A DNA stretch of 64,000 nt, from the NCBI RefSeq assembly GCF_030272615.1, contig NC_081406.1:262598624-262662623 (forward strand), written 5' to 3'. The notes beneath the pieces were generated by a model. That model searched no databases. It had not been told where the DNA came from and was given only the letters and a program-made list of their open reading frames with translations. Source of the DNA: Cryptomeria japonica. Its lineage: Eukaryota; Streptophyta; Pinopsida; Cupressales; Cupressaceae. Every line of letters begins with the position of its first letter. Position 1 is the first letter of the stretch. This document shows, in pieces, positions 1-10,579 of this stretch. Position numbers and translations under genes: made by a program.

Positions 1-1055
1 TTACCATTCATATGCAATTTTAGAGGTTAACCTAGGCAACATTTCTCTTTGCAGCATACAAGTAGCCTTACCAAGGTATTTATAAATACCACTGGTTCAT
101 AAATATTACAAGAAGAAAAGATGCAAAGATACATTTTTTAAAGAGAAGAACAAAAGTTTAAAATATGATATTACAATTTTGTAGATGCATGATAGATCTG
201 CAATCTTGAACTTATCACCTGAAATATCTATTTCTGATATAACATCCTAGATACCAAGACATATAAGATATTATGTTTGCATCAAATTTTGAATACTCTA
301 AATTTTTTGAGCTAAGTATATTGTTTACTATTTTCATTCCTATATTAAATAGTTATTAAAATTATCATAATATCAATACTTTAATATGTTAAACCAATTA
401 CTCTAAATTAGGCGTGCATATGCATTTTATCATATTAGTCTTCACTAAAGAAAATCTTCTCTCTTTAAAATTAAATTTAACTTAGTATTGGATGGGGTTT
501 ATCTCCACATTCAGTATGGTGTCTATAGATTTTTGCAAAATTTTCAGTAGGTAAATCTTCATGATCTACATTCCCATTGTTGTAAAACCACAAAATATCT
601 GACAAAAAAATTGTGTAAGTTTTTTTACAGTACCATTTTGTGTGGAGATTAGCCACTCACCTTAATATTAGTTGAAATAAATAAACTAAATTTTATATTC
701 ATTAGCAATTTAATAAACCAGTAAAATTAATAGATAATTAGAGAAATCATATTAGAGATGAAATGAAAAATATAAAAGAGATTTAGAATGGGTTTAACTT
801 TGTGTTGAATTATGATTTTTTTAAGATGAGAAGTCTACTATATTAAACACAATAGTCAAAATTAGGGTTTTAAATTTGTATTTACACCCATCTGACCATG
901 AAAATATGGATTATTGGGAATTGTTTTTCAACGCTTAAGCGCACTAATGTCAAGCCATGTGCTCCTGCATTTTGAAATGATCAGAGCTTTTCACATTGAT
1001 CAAACAATTCTGAATTTATCAGAGCATTTTCTCAACCTCTAATATTTCCAGACCC
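1..1055. other. AT-rich upstream spacer
   Basis: No coding region, RNA gene or repeat family is recognisable. The stretch is AT-rich and stop-rich on both strands. Its last few hundred bases should hold the distal promoter of the GDSL gene, but no specific element can be named with confidence. Confidence 0.6.
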
Positions 1056-1063
1056 TATATACA
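1056..1063 (+). promoter_or_regulatory. Probable TATA box of the GDSL gene
   Basis: TATATACA lies 75 bases before the ATG at 1131, which leaves room for a short 5' UTR. It is the best TATA match close to this start. Inferred from position and motif only. Confidence 0.5.
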
Positions 1064-1130
1064 CATTAACTATCACAATGAAGTTCAAACAATTTGTGAG
1101 TTGTAGTTACAAATTTAGTTGATTAGAGAT

Positions 1131-2750
1131 ATGGATGCAATGTTTTCTCACCTTCCGTTTCTGATAATCATTTTCTGTTTATTTGCAGGTCAGTTATAAA
1201 AATTATCATTTCAAACTTTCCTCATTCTATATACTGCTCTGGTTTTCATTTAAATTGTTTGATTTGCAGGAAGAGGCGTTGCAGACAAGGCTGAAGCGCT
1301 GTTTGTGTTCGGAGCATCCTATGCCGACACAGGAAATAAAGATCCATACAATCAAAGCATAAACCAGCCATGGAGAAGGCCATACGGTTTGACCTGGCCT
1401 GGCTATCCTGCAGGCAGATTTTCTTCTGGAAAAATTCAGACAGATTTTTGGGGTAAACCTTCCTTCCAATTACAAATGGCGAAATTTAAGGTTTTAAGCA
1501 AGTGTTGTACTAAAATTTTGTGGTAAACCTTCCTTCCACTCACAAATGCCGAAATTTCAGGTTATGAGCAACCTTTGTACTAAAATTATGTGGCTGTGGT
1601 GTGTACAGCGAAAAATCCGGTCAGATTCTTCAGGTAAACGGTGTTATATTAGGTTTTAAGCAGCCTGTGGCTTATCTATCTGTGGCTGTGGTGTGTGCAG
1701 GGGATATTTTAGGGCTTCCCGCTCCCATAGCTTATGAGATGCTGAAAAGTCATGACTGTAAAGCAAGTGCAAAGAAGATGAGACACGGAGTGAATTTTGC
1801 AGTGGGAGGCAGTGGAATATTTCGAGCCTACGGTTTTATAACAGTAGCAGAACAGGTGAAGCAATTGAAGGAGCTGATAGGAGGAAGTCAGGGGTTCGAC
1901 TCTCACAAGCTCTCACGGTCTGTAGTTCTTATCTCTGCGGCTGGTAACGACTACGAATCCCTTGCTAGCAGAAACGGCTCCATTGAGGTAATTCAAGATC
2001 TGAGGTCTTTCTTCGCCTGCAAAAATTTCAGAACATCTATTTTTTTTCTTAATTTGTGAGTTTATTACAGGAAATGATCGATCTGGTGAGACCTGTGGTA
2101 AGCGGGACAATAGACGTTGTGAAAGAGTTGTACGAAAGCGGGCTTAGGAATTTTGTGGTGAGTAATGTTGATCGCTTAGGGTGCTACCCTGAGATCGGCA
2201 AAACATCCTGTGATTCAAAATACGATGAAATTTTAGCTCTTCATACAAGATTATTGAAGGAGAGCGTAGAAAGCCTCAGATCGGATCTTAGGGAATTGTC
2301 CATCATATTTTCAGATTTGGTATCTGCATTTAATCATATCTTCTCCAATCCTGCACAATTCGGTACTTCAAAATCTCTGTCTTTTGTTATGTGTCCAGTA
2401 AATCTTCAAAATCTCTGCCTTGTGAATAATAATACATATATTATTGAAATATTGTAACAGGTTTGGTGGATTTGTTCGTTCCTTGCTGTGCTGAGAAAGG
2501 CGGGGTTCAAATGTGTGGAGAGGTGGACGAAATAGGCAGACCATTATTTGAAGTGTGTTCTAACGTAGAGGAAAGGTTCCGCTGGGATTCAGGCCATCCA
2601 ACACAGAGAGGATGGCATGCGATAATGTCACTGTACAGTAATGGAGCAAAAGGGGACAATAAAACAATCAGTTTTATAGAGGGGGCGCCAAACGTTATTG
2701 CTTGGCTACACTCACTTGGATTCGTTGCTTACAGTGTGCCCACACTGTAG
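1131..2750 (+). CDS. GDSL esterase/lipase, five exons, block I GDS changed to GAS
   Basis: Exons 1131-1188, 1270-1452, 1701-1987, 2071-2362 and 2461-2750 join in phase across four GT-AG introns into 369 residues, a normal length for plant GDSL (SGNH) esterases. Residues 1-19 are a hydrophobic signal peptide, so secretion is expected. Block I reads FGASYADTGN (34-42 region): the nucleophile Ser36 is kept but the usual Asp before it is Ala35. Block II (FAVGGSG, about 113-119), block III (AGND, Asn163) and block V (WDSGHPT, Asp316 and His319) are intact. The family hydrolyses acyl esters of lipids or cell-wall and cuticle substrates; the substrate here is unknown. It resembles the plant subgroup whose block I reads FGDSYADTGN. 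Intron 2 contains a partial internal duplication. No neighbouring gene suggests a pathway. Confidence 0.9.
1446..1700 (+). repeat. Tandem duplication inside GDSL intron 2, with an exon-like remnant
   Basis: A segment containing the exon 2 donor (GGTAAACCTTCCTTCC) recurs 70 bases downstream. The acceptor-side string TGGCTGTGGTGTGT(A/G)CAG occurs at about 1590-1608 and again at 1683-1700. Between them 1609-1633 matches the last 25 bases of exon 2 at 18 positions and is flanked by AG and GTAAAC, so it looks like a decayed copy of the exon end with its splice sites. Confidence 0.65.
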
Positions 2751-2838
2751 AGTTTATGCAATTTGTGGATTTTAAAGTACTTTCCAAGTTCTCTTCATCT
2801 TGATGAAATGTTGATTTATACATATTCAAATTTAGAAA

Positions 2839-2844
2839 AATAAA
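2839..2844 (+). terminator. Candidate polyadenylation signal
   Basis: AATAAA lies 89 bases after the GDSL stop codon, a plausible near-upstream poly(A) signal. Similar AT-rich hexamers occur nearby, so the site actually used is uncertain. Confidence 0.4.
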
Positions 2845-3002
2845 ATTCAATTTTATAAATTGTGGAAAATTTATGCATTCAAAATTAGATCTATCAGATT
2901 TCCACAGTCAGATTTCCACAGTCCATATTTGCACAGTCCATGATACTTATTACAATTGACTTCTAGATTTAACTGTAAAATAAAATTTACATCAACCTTT
3001 TA

Positions 3003-3395
3003 GATGACACTCCATAAACTTTTAATACTTTCAAAAGACTTTTATTCACTAGATTTTAATAATAATAATTTTATTATGTAAGTCCTTCAATTTTATAAAT
3101 TATTATTTGAAAAATAAAAAATAAAATAAAATAAAATAAGTCAACAGCAGATTAAGCAATGCTTCAGTCAATCCTTGCCTACCTTCCTAATACCCTATAA
3201 TGACACTCATAAACTTTTGATACTTTCAAAAGACTTTTATTGAATAGATTTTAATAATAATAATCGTATTATGTAAGTCCTTCAATTTTATAAATTATTA
3301 TTTAAAAAATAAAAAATAAAATAAAATAAAATAAGTCAACAGCAGATTAAGCAATGCTTCAGTCAATCCTTACCAACCTTCCTAATACCCTATAA
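3003..3395 (+). repeat. Two-copy tandem duplication, unit about 196 bp
   Basis: The segment starting TGACACTC and ending CCTAATACCCTATAA is present twice (about 3005-3199 and 3201-3395) with few differences. Both copies hold an A-rich run and the string AAGTCAACAGCAGATTAAGC. No coding potential. Confidence 0.85.
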
Positions 3396-3530
3396 GGTCG
3401 TAATATTAGCTCCGCTTCCCGTAAGCCATACGATCAAATTTCATGGATATTACAAATATATTAGTCTTAGAAATCGGATTAAGTCGTGCTTTTTTTTGGT
3501 TTGGGTTTTATATTGAAAGTCTTCTCTGAT

Positions 3531-3866
3531 CTTTTGCTATGATTAAATATGCTTTCATATAATAAGATATAGCTTTTCTAATATGATTAATCTATCCTAT
3601 TTCTTATTGATTTTATAAATTATTTGTGTTCCTTCTAAGATTCTTTTATCTATATTAAAGTTTATAAAGAAAAATAATTTTTAAAAACTAAAAAAACTTT
3701 TGCTATGATTAAATTTGCTTTCATATAATAAGATATATCTTTTCTAATATGATTAATCTATTTCTTATTGATATCATAAATTATTCATGTTCCTTCTAAG
3801 ATTCTTTTATCTATACAAAAGTTTATAAAGAAGAATAATTTAAAAAAAAAAAAAAAAAAAAAAAAC
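3531..3866 (+). repeat. Two-copy tandem duplication, unit about 166 bp, ending in poly(A)
   Basis: CTTTTGCTATGATTAAAT starts copies at 3531 and 3697. Both run through GTTCCTTCTAAGATTC to an A-rich end; the second ends in a run of more than 20 A. The A-rich ends could hint at a retroposed sequence, but no SINE promoter boxes are visible. Confidence 0.8.
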
Positions 3867-4075
3867 TTCACTAAATCTATTCAAATGGTGTTTATAGTAT
3901 TATAATTATTTTAATATAATATGATATTAGGTTATATATTTATATTTAATAGTTATTTATATTTTTATATAATTATAAATTTATTGTATATATAATATTT
4001 ATATTTATTATTATATATTTTTTATATAATAAATATTATTAACTTATAAGAAATCTAAACTTTAACTATCTATGA

Positions 4076-4218
4076 GAGAAAGAAATATGAAATGGGATAG
4101 AGGAAGAAGATAGTGAGGGAGATAGAAAGAGAGAGAAGGGGGAGAGAGGGAGAGGGCAGGGGAGAGGGAGAAGGGGAGGGAGAGATAAAGAAATAGAGAA
4201 GGGGAGAGATAGAAAAAA
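4076..4218. repeat. GA-rich polypurine tract, left part
   Basis: Almost pure purine on the plus strand (GAGAGA, GGGGAGAG). A similar tract resumes at 10290, straight after the LTR element, so the element probably inserted into one GA tract. Long Ser-Leu reading frames on the other strand are artefacts of the repeat. Confidence 0.8.
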
Positions 4219-4221
4219 TAT

Positions 4222-4547
4222 TGGAGTCGAGAAAAAATCAACTCTACAGTTTCCAAAGATCACCTGCATGCAAACCTGTTATAGAAAGTGAGAAGCTAAA
4301 TAGCTATGGAGGCCAGAATTCAGAGATCCGGAAAAGAGGAGTCATATTGATTGTGCAACAAGAATGCAATTTAATAATTACAGTTGTTATGAAAATACAA
4401 AGAGAGAATCTTTATAAAAGGATGCTCAAAACCCTAAAGGTGAAAACCCTAAAGCATTATAAGATTCCTAAGTTTATCTTAAGCATAGAGTATAATAGAC
4501 TAATAATTAAATAAATAATTATTAGCTAATAAAAGATTACTCTAACA
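4222..4547 (-). repeat. 3' LTR of the 4.2-10.3 kb element
   Basis: 326 bp, about nine in ten bases identical by eye to the copy at 9958-10283. The plus strand starts TGGAGTCGAG and ends CTCTAACA. The polypurine tract (plus-strand C run from 4548) abuts its inner edge. Confidence 0.88.
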
Positions 4548-5904
4548 CCCCCCCTTAAGATGAACTTAGGGAGTAGCTAAAAAATAACTAAGGACTAAAA
4601 AAACATGTAAAAAATGCATGAAAGAAACAATGGGTCCCGACAACTAGCCCTGATGAGGTACCCAAGTACAATAAAATCTCTGTAAAGTGGAGAAAAAAGA
4701 GAAAACCCTATGGGAACAAAACTCCTCTCCAAGAAGAGATGAAAGCTCAAGTGAAGGACTAAGAAGCCTCCAAACAAGAATGTTCTAGAAGATAGGAACA
4801 AAAAGAAGAGAATGAAGAACACCACTGAAGCATGAAATAGTTGCAAACATTGTCAAAGAGTAACTGTTGATCTGAAGAACCTCCACTAAAATAGAACATG
4901 ACCAGGTAGAGAAGACTGTAATCTGCATGAGTGCCCTCAAATGACAGTACTCGAATCAGATGGAAAACAAAGGCAAATAACTGAACTCGAAGATACAAAT
5001 GACATGAAACACCCAAGCCTGAAAAGTTGATCAATCGAACCAAGAAAGCATTAGAACAACAGGACAAATCTCCCCATAATGCTGAAAAGGGAGAGGGAAA
5101 GGTACACTGAAAAGAACGGCCAACAAGAACTGCATGATGAAGAACCAGGAACATCGAAGGTGCAGAGAAAGTACATAGTGTCGTGGAAGGAATGCTCACT
5201 TGACAAAGGTAGATGGAAAACAAGGCAAACATCAACCCCCCTATAATGCCCCGCTAGGAACCCCGCTAGGAACCTCGAAGGAAAAACTCACAACAAGGGT
5301 GAATTTTTTTATTTTTTTTAAGTATAATCATATTAAGTGCATTAATCACCACATAGCACAAGCAGAAGACTTAGACCAGAATTCCTTAAGGGTTACCAAC
5401 GAAGAATTAACCAAAAGATAAATTCCACAATTATGATTAATCCAATAAACCATCATTATCACAATGAACATAAGAAGCCATATGCAATAACAGATGCACC
5501 ACTGAAAGATTGAAAGAATACAACATAGTTTCTCTTCAATAAGCATTTACACATATCATAAAGGAAACTGATAAATAACATCCCAAACATAGGATTACAT
5601 TGCTCTTCCAATACATGGCTCTCAATATACATACGAAGTTACAACTTAACCAAATACAAGGTTACATAAAATCATGGTACAATGACCACATAGGTCTCCA
5701 AATAACAATAATCTCCAAACATGAGATAGAGTATGATTTACGAACCACAGGAACACCTATGAAGCCAATCCTTGCATGAAGGTACAAACAAGAACATTCG
5801 ATGGGAAGTGGCATTACCACCCAACCATGTAATTCCCAAAATGGAATCACCCCTTTATGCTAGGAGATAGCAAAGGACCCTCAAGCAAGCAAAAACATGA
5901 CATG

Positions 5905-6180
5905 GTCGACAGACAATACGACACCATGGCATTGCAATACGACTCCACAATAATCCAGATGACTCAACATCACAATACACAAGTGACACGACTTCACACA
6001 CACAAGTGAATTGACATCACAAAACACAAGTGAAACAATGTCACACACACAAGTGACCCGATATCATAAAACACAAGTGAAACGATGTCACACACACAAG
6101 TGACTAGACATCTCAAAACACAAGTAAAACGACGTCACACACACAAGTGACTTGACATCACAAAACATAAGTGACCCTAA
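5905..6180 (+). repeat. ACACAAGTGA minisatellite inside the LTR element
   Basis: About ten imperfect units pair ACACAAGTGA with a C/G-containing joint such as CGATGTCACAC. Units alternate between a CACACACAAGTGA form and a CAAAACACAAGTGA form, giving a higher-order period near 42-44 bases. No coding sense. Confidence 0.75.
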
Positions 6181-7184
6181 AGAGAGAGTGTCATCACATA
6201 GCTTATGATGGTTACCATGGTCGGCCTCCATAGGTCTCGATCCACTGTCTTGGTAACCTTTCCCGAACCTCCGACTCCAACTAAGTCTCATGCGCACCCT
6301 ACCAGCCTTTCATGAAGACAAGGTGGTCGATTTGCCATTCCAGGCCTTCTCACTATATTATGAGCCTTATTACAAGCTCTCACCTATGTGCGAGGTACAA
6401 TATCTTTATTAATGTTTGAGAACTACCCACCTAATCAATTAATTAGATTATCACTTATTATCTTACTTTCGAAGGGTCCTGCCAACCTCTTTGGGCGCAA
6501 CCCCCATTTGAAAGCCACTATCTCAAAGGACACTAAACAAACATGGCCACTCCACAAGGACCCTATGGCGAAGCAGACAACCATAACACCACTATCCAAA
6601 TACAAGTGGTCAAAACAAGGACATATTGACTCTTGGTTAACCATAAGGCAAAGACACTACATGGTTAAAACAACAAAGTCATCATATATCACTTGGTCAA
6701 AGGTACCAAATACGCCACCACAGGATGACTGAACTACAGACCAGAAATAACACAATATAACTCTTTGCAAGGAAAGCTAATTTCACTAAGTCCGCACTCA
6801 GACAAATCTTGAGAAAATCAACATCATAAGCACTTGCAAATTCATTGATTGAAAATTAAATAAAACGCTCCTTTACAACATTCACATCTATTCAATTTCC
6901 AAATCAATACTCCATCAAGGATAAAATTCACATTAAATGTTCAAGTGAATATAAATTGAATTCCTAATAGGTATTTTAATCCATTTCTAGAATATATCCA
7001 AATTAACCAATTTGAATTACTAATTCATGCCTTGATTTCCATAGATAAATTTATTAAACCACATAATAAAAATCATATGAAAATCACTATTTTCTTTAAC
7101 ATAAAACCACTTAAAAATATTTCATTTAATAAAAATTAAATTCATAGCACATACTGGTTTGTACCAGTAAGGGTACAAGGTCAA

Positions 7185-7520
7185 GCGGGGGTCAAGGCCA
7201 TCCCGCGGTAGTGCTGCTACCGAGGCAGCAGACACTACCTACCGGTAGTACTGCTACCATTGGTAGCAGGCCTACCAACCAGTAGTGCTACTACTGTCGG
7301 TAGTAGCCGATACCGACCGATAGTGCTGCTACCGCTGGTAGCAACCACTACCAACTGGTAGCACTACTACCAACCGGTAGCAGTATTGTCGATCGATAGT
7401 ACTACTACCACTGGTAGCAGTCGCTACCGACTGGTAGCACTGCTACCAACCGGTAGCACTGCTACCAACTGATAGTACTGCTACCTGCGGGTAGCAAACA
7501 CTACCAACCCACGTGGTGGG
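7185..7520 (+). repeat. Self-complementary GGTAGCA/TGCTACC minisatellite
   Basis: The array alternates GGTAGCA and its complement TGCTACC, often as GGTAGCACTGCTACC, which folds on itself. Around twenty half-units are visible with point changes. It is much richer in GC than its surroundings, ends by a CCACGTGG palindrome, and lies in the non-coding interior of the LTR element. Confidence 0.8.
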
Positions 7521-9942
7521 ACTAGCCTGCCACGGGGTAAGGTAATGTCCATGATAAAACAAAATACATGCCTCCCAAAGCATTAAAATCAATACGCCAC
7601 AAAATCGTTTAAAAATGAAAACAATTCATTCTCTGATCATTTCACGAGCACACACACACACACAGAGTGCCAAGATCCAAATTTCAAATGGATATTTACC
7701 AATAAGGCAAATGGTGAAATAAATTCACACAAGAACCCCAAATCTTGGGCAATTAGATACTAGGAAGCACACAACAAACTAAATCTAATTCATTCTATTC
7801 CAAATAGAAGAGGTAAATCAAGAAGTTGATTTTCAGAACAAATAACAAACAACAAATAGAGAAATGACCCATTTCTTTCCTATATGCAAACATATGATAT
7901 GAGCTTCACAAAATCAATAATATCAAACACTCTTTCTTCCATTCCAATCATTCCACAAGAATTCTACAAGAAGATTTGCATTTTTCCAACACACAGGAAG
8001 CAACTGAAAAATCAAATTGAAATTTCAAAACAAGAAGAGATTATCCAACCTTGAACCAAACTAGAAGCAAAATGATGGAAGAATTTCAGTCCTTGCAAAC
8101 CAAATCAAATTCCAGCTCCTCCTTCAGAATGGTTTTCCCAATTTCTCTTCCAAATTTTCTGCTCTCCCATTCCGCGTGAATTTCCAAAATTATATGGGAA
8201 AAATCATTTCAACCTAAACTTTCTAGGTTAAAAGTTTTCTCCTCCAATCAGATTAAAATATTTAAAAAGTAAAAAGCAATCAGATTTACTCCTTTTCCAT
8301 AAATACTTCTTTTTCAACAATTAAAAAGCAAAAGTCAAATGGAAAGGTAAAAAGAAAAGCTTTTATTTATATTTTCTATTTCCATAATACTTTCTTTCAA
8401 CATAAGCATTTAAAACTTAAATGGCTAGGCAATTATTTATTTCCTTTCATAAAATATATAATGCAACTATTCACAATAAAAATAAGCCATTTAACCATTT
8501 AATCTAGTAATTCATTAATTTAAATAAATCAATAGATTTAAGAGCATAATAATTAACTAATTACACCAACATAAGATATCATCTTCCATTCAATTAAATA
8601 GCCATAAAATAAACAAAAACACGCAAATGAGGAATGATCAAATGATGACTCACAAATGATCAAACCAAGCACTATGACTCACATACCAGCCAGACGGGAA
8701 AGACAACCGACTGACAACACTCACACGAGTGTAACTGCAGGTCAAGATAGGGTCCAACAACTATCTCCTCCACTCCCATCAGACATATAAGGCACGCTCA
8801 AACCCGTGAAACCAGGTGGACTTGATACCTCGTACCTACCTAATACTTGTACCTGCAATGTCCTGCACCAAAGAACCACATGTGCATATAGACAAATATA
8901 TATATAGACACGACACACATACACCGATGAAGGAGAATCGTGACATTCCCTGTCTCATCAGAGTGAGTGAAGGAAAATCATCCCCTCGTATCCCATACAC
9001 ATGCAAACACAAAACATATAAATAATGCATCACACATATAAGGTAAAAGTGTTAGTCCATTATAATGATCCATAAAAATAACATTAATCATAAGCACTGA
9101 GATACAACATAAAATCATACACCACAAATCCAGATAAAGCATGAAATGAAATCACATATAATCTGAACCAATATACAATAATGTTCCACTGAACAGTCAA
9201 CTGAAGTCAATCAAAACATACAAAAAGAGTCTAAACAAGGAGGGGTACTACACCCCCCATGACACTTTATAAGTAGTGCATGTACAGTAAGGCACAAGAT
9301 GTACAAGATCCCAAGTATACAATGCATGATGCCACTTTATCTCAGTGCGTTTACATAAATAAAATGCTACAATGATCAAAAGAGACAGAAGACTGGAAAC
9401 ACAAAAATAATAGCCAAAGACGAGACATCCTACTCAAAGAAAGAGATCCCAAGATCTGAAACATCCAAGATATTCACCATCAAAAAATCAAAATCAAAAA
9501 TTCAAATTGTCATATCTGGATAGAGCCTGGAAAGAGATTTTCGACGATATAAGGTTTGTCAAAAAATGCCTCTGTATGACCAAGTTATGGTCAAAAGAAA
9601 AAAAAAACCCTCTTTTAGGGCATAAAGAGGGTTAAAAAAAGAGGAAATTTTCTGACGCATTAGCAGGTACAGTCATATGGATTTTCATGCCTCGAAAAAC
9701 ATGCCAATAAAAAATCATGCCTCAAATGCCCCTGTCACCAAAAATAGGCAAACTATATATCAAAATTCATGGAATCAGCCTTCTGAATCCAACTATGAGG
9801 TCCTTTTGGCACCAAAATGTACCAAAAAATTAGCTACCCCTAGAAATGGAAAAAAAACAATGACACAAACACCTGAATACATAGATCTGAAGAACAAGGC
9901 TCAAAATCTCCCATGAAAAGAACAGGGGCATGCAGATCTGGA

Positions 9943-9954
9943 GCTCTGATACCA
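9943..9954 (-). other. Primer binding site (initiator Met tRNA type)
   Basis: The minus strand reads TGGTATCAGAGC, the standard plant Copia primer site, three bases from the 5' LTR edge. This fixes the orientation of the element. Confidence 0.88.
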
Positions 9955-9957
9955 TAT

Positions 9958-10283
9958 TGGAGTTGAAGAAAAATCAACTCTACAGCTACCAAAAATTACC
10001 TGCATCCAAATCTGTCACAGAGAGAGAGAAACTAAATAGCTATGGAGGCTAGAATTCAAAGATTCAGAAAAGAGGAGTCATATTGATTGTGCAACAAGAA
10101 TGCAATTCAATAATTACAATTGTTATGAAAATACAAAGAGAGAATCCTTATAAAAGGATACTCAGAACCCTAAAGGTGAAAACCCTAAAGAATTATAAGA
10201 TTCCTAAGTTTAGCTTAAGCATAGAGTATAATAGACTAATAATTAAATAAATAATTACTAGCTAATAAAAAATTACTCTAACA
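9958..10283 (-). repeat. 5' LTR of the 4.2-10.3 kb element
   Basis: 326 bp partner of 4222-4547. On the minus strand it runs from TGTTAGAG to CTCCA and is followed by the primer site. Confidence 0.88.
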
Positions 10284-10289
10284 GAAAAG

Positions 10290-10495
10290 ATACAGACATG
10301 GAGAGATGTGGAGTCAAAGAGAGAGAAATAGAGAGGTATAAAGGGATATATAGAGAAAATGAGAGATAAGAGAGGAAGATAGAGAGGTAGGGAGAAAAAG
10401 TTCAAGAGAAGAGGAATAAAGAAACAAAGAGAGAAGGGAGGAGAACTATAAGAAAGAGAGGGAAAATAAAGAATGGGATAAAAAGATATAAATAG

Positions 10496-10576
<81 letters not shown>
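10290..10576. repeat. GA-rich tract, right part, with (GA)n microsatellite
   Basis: Purine-rich DNA ending in an unbroken (GA)n at about 10497-10576. It continues the tract at 4076-4218 across the LTR insertion. Confidence 0.85.

Positions 10577-10579
<3 letters not shown>

Larger units (their letters stand above)
4222..10283 (-). mobile_element. LTR retrotransposon without recognisable pol, minus strand
   Basis: Two direct repeats of 326 bp (4222-4547 and 9958-10283) bound a 5.4 kb interior. On the minus strand each begins TGTTAGAG and ends CTCCA. Three bases after the right copy comes TGGTATCAGAGC, the initiator-Met tRNA primer site common in plant Copia elements; before the left copy is a polypurine tract ending in a run of seven G. 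No gag, protease, integrase or reverse transcriptase frame of useful length is present, so this is a non-autonomous or LARD-like derivative. The flanking 5-mers AAAAA and GAAAA resemble an imperfect target duplication in purine DNA. A nested insertion between about 5236 and 9245 is possible but no second LTR pair was found. Confidence 0.85.

Noticed and set aside
1601-2059. A separate 152-codon gene starting in GDSL intron 2
   Set aside because: Its first 33 codons are intron; the rest is GDSL exon 3 plus the start of intron 3, and the splice model explains it fully.
5236-9245. A nested second LTR element inside the 4.2-10.3 kb element
   Set aside because: C-rich strings at 5236 and 9250 resemble polypurine tracts on the minus strand, but no matching direct repeats or target duplication were found.
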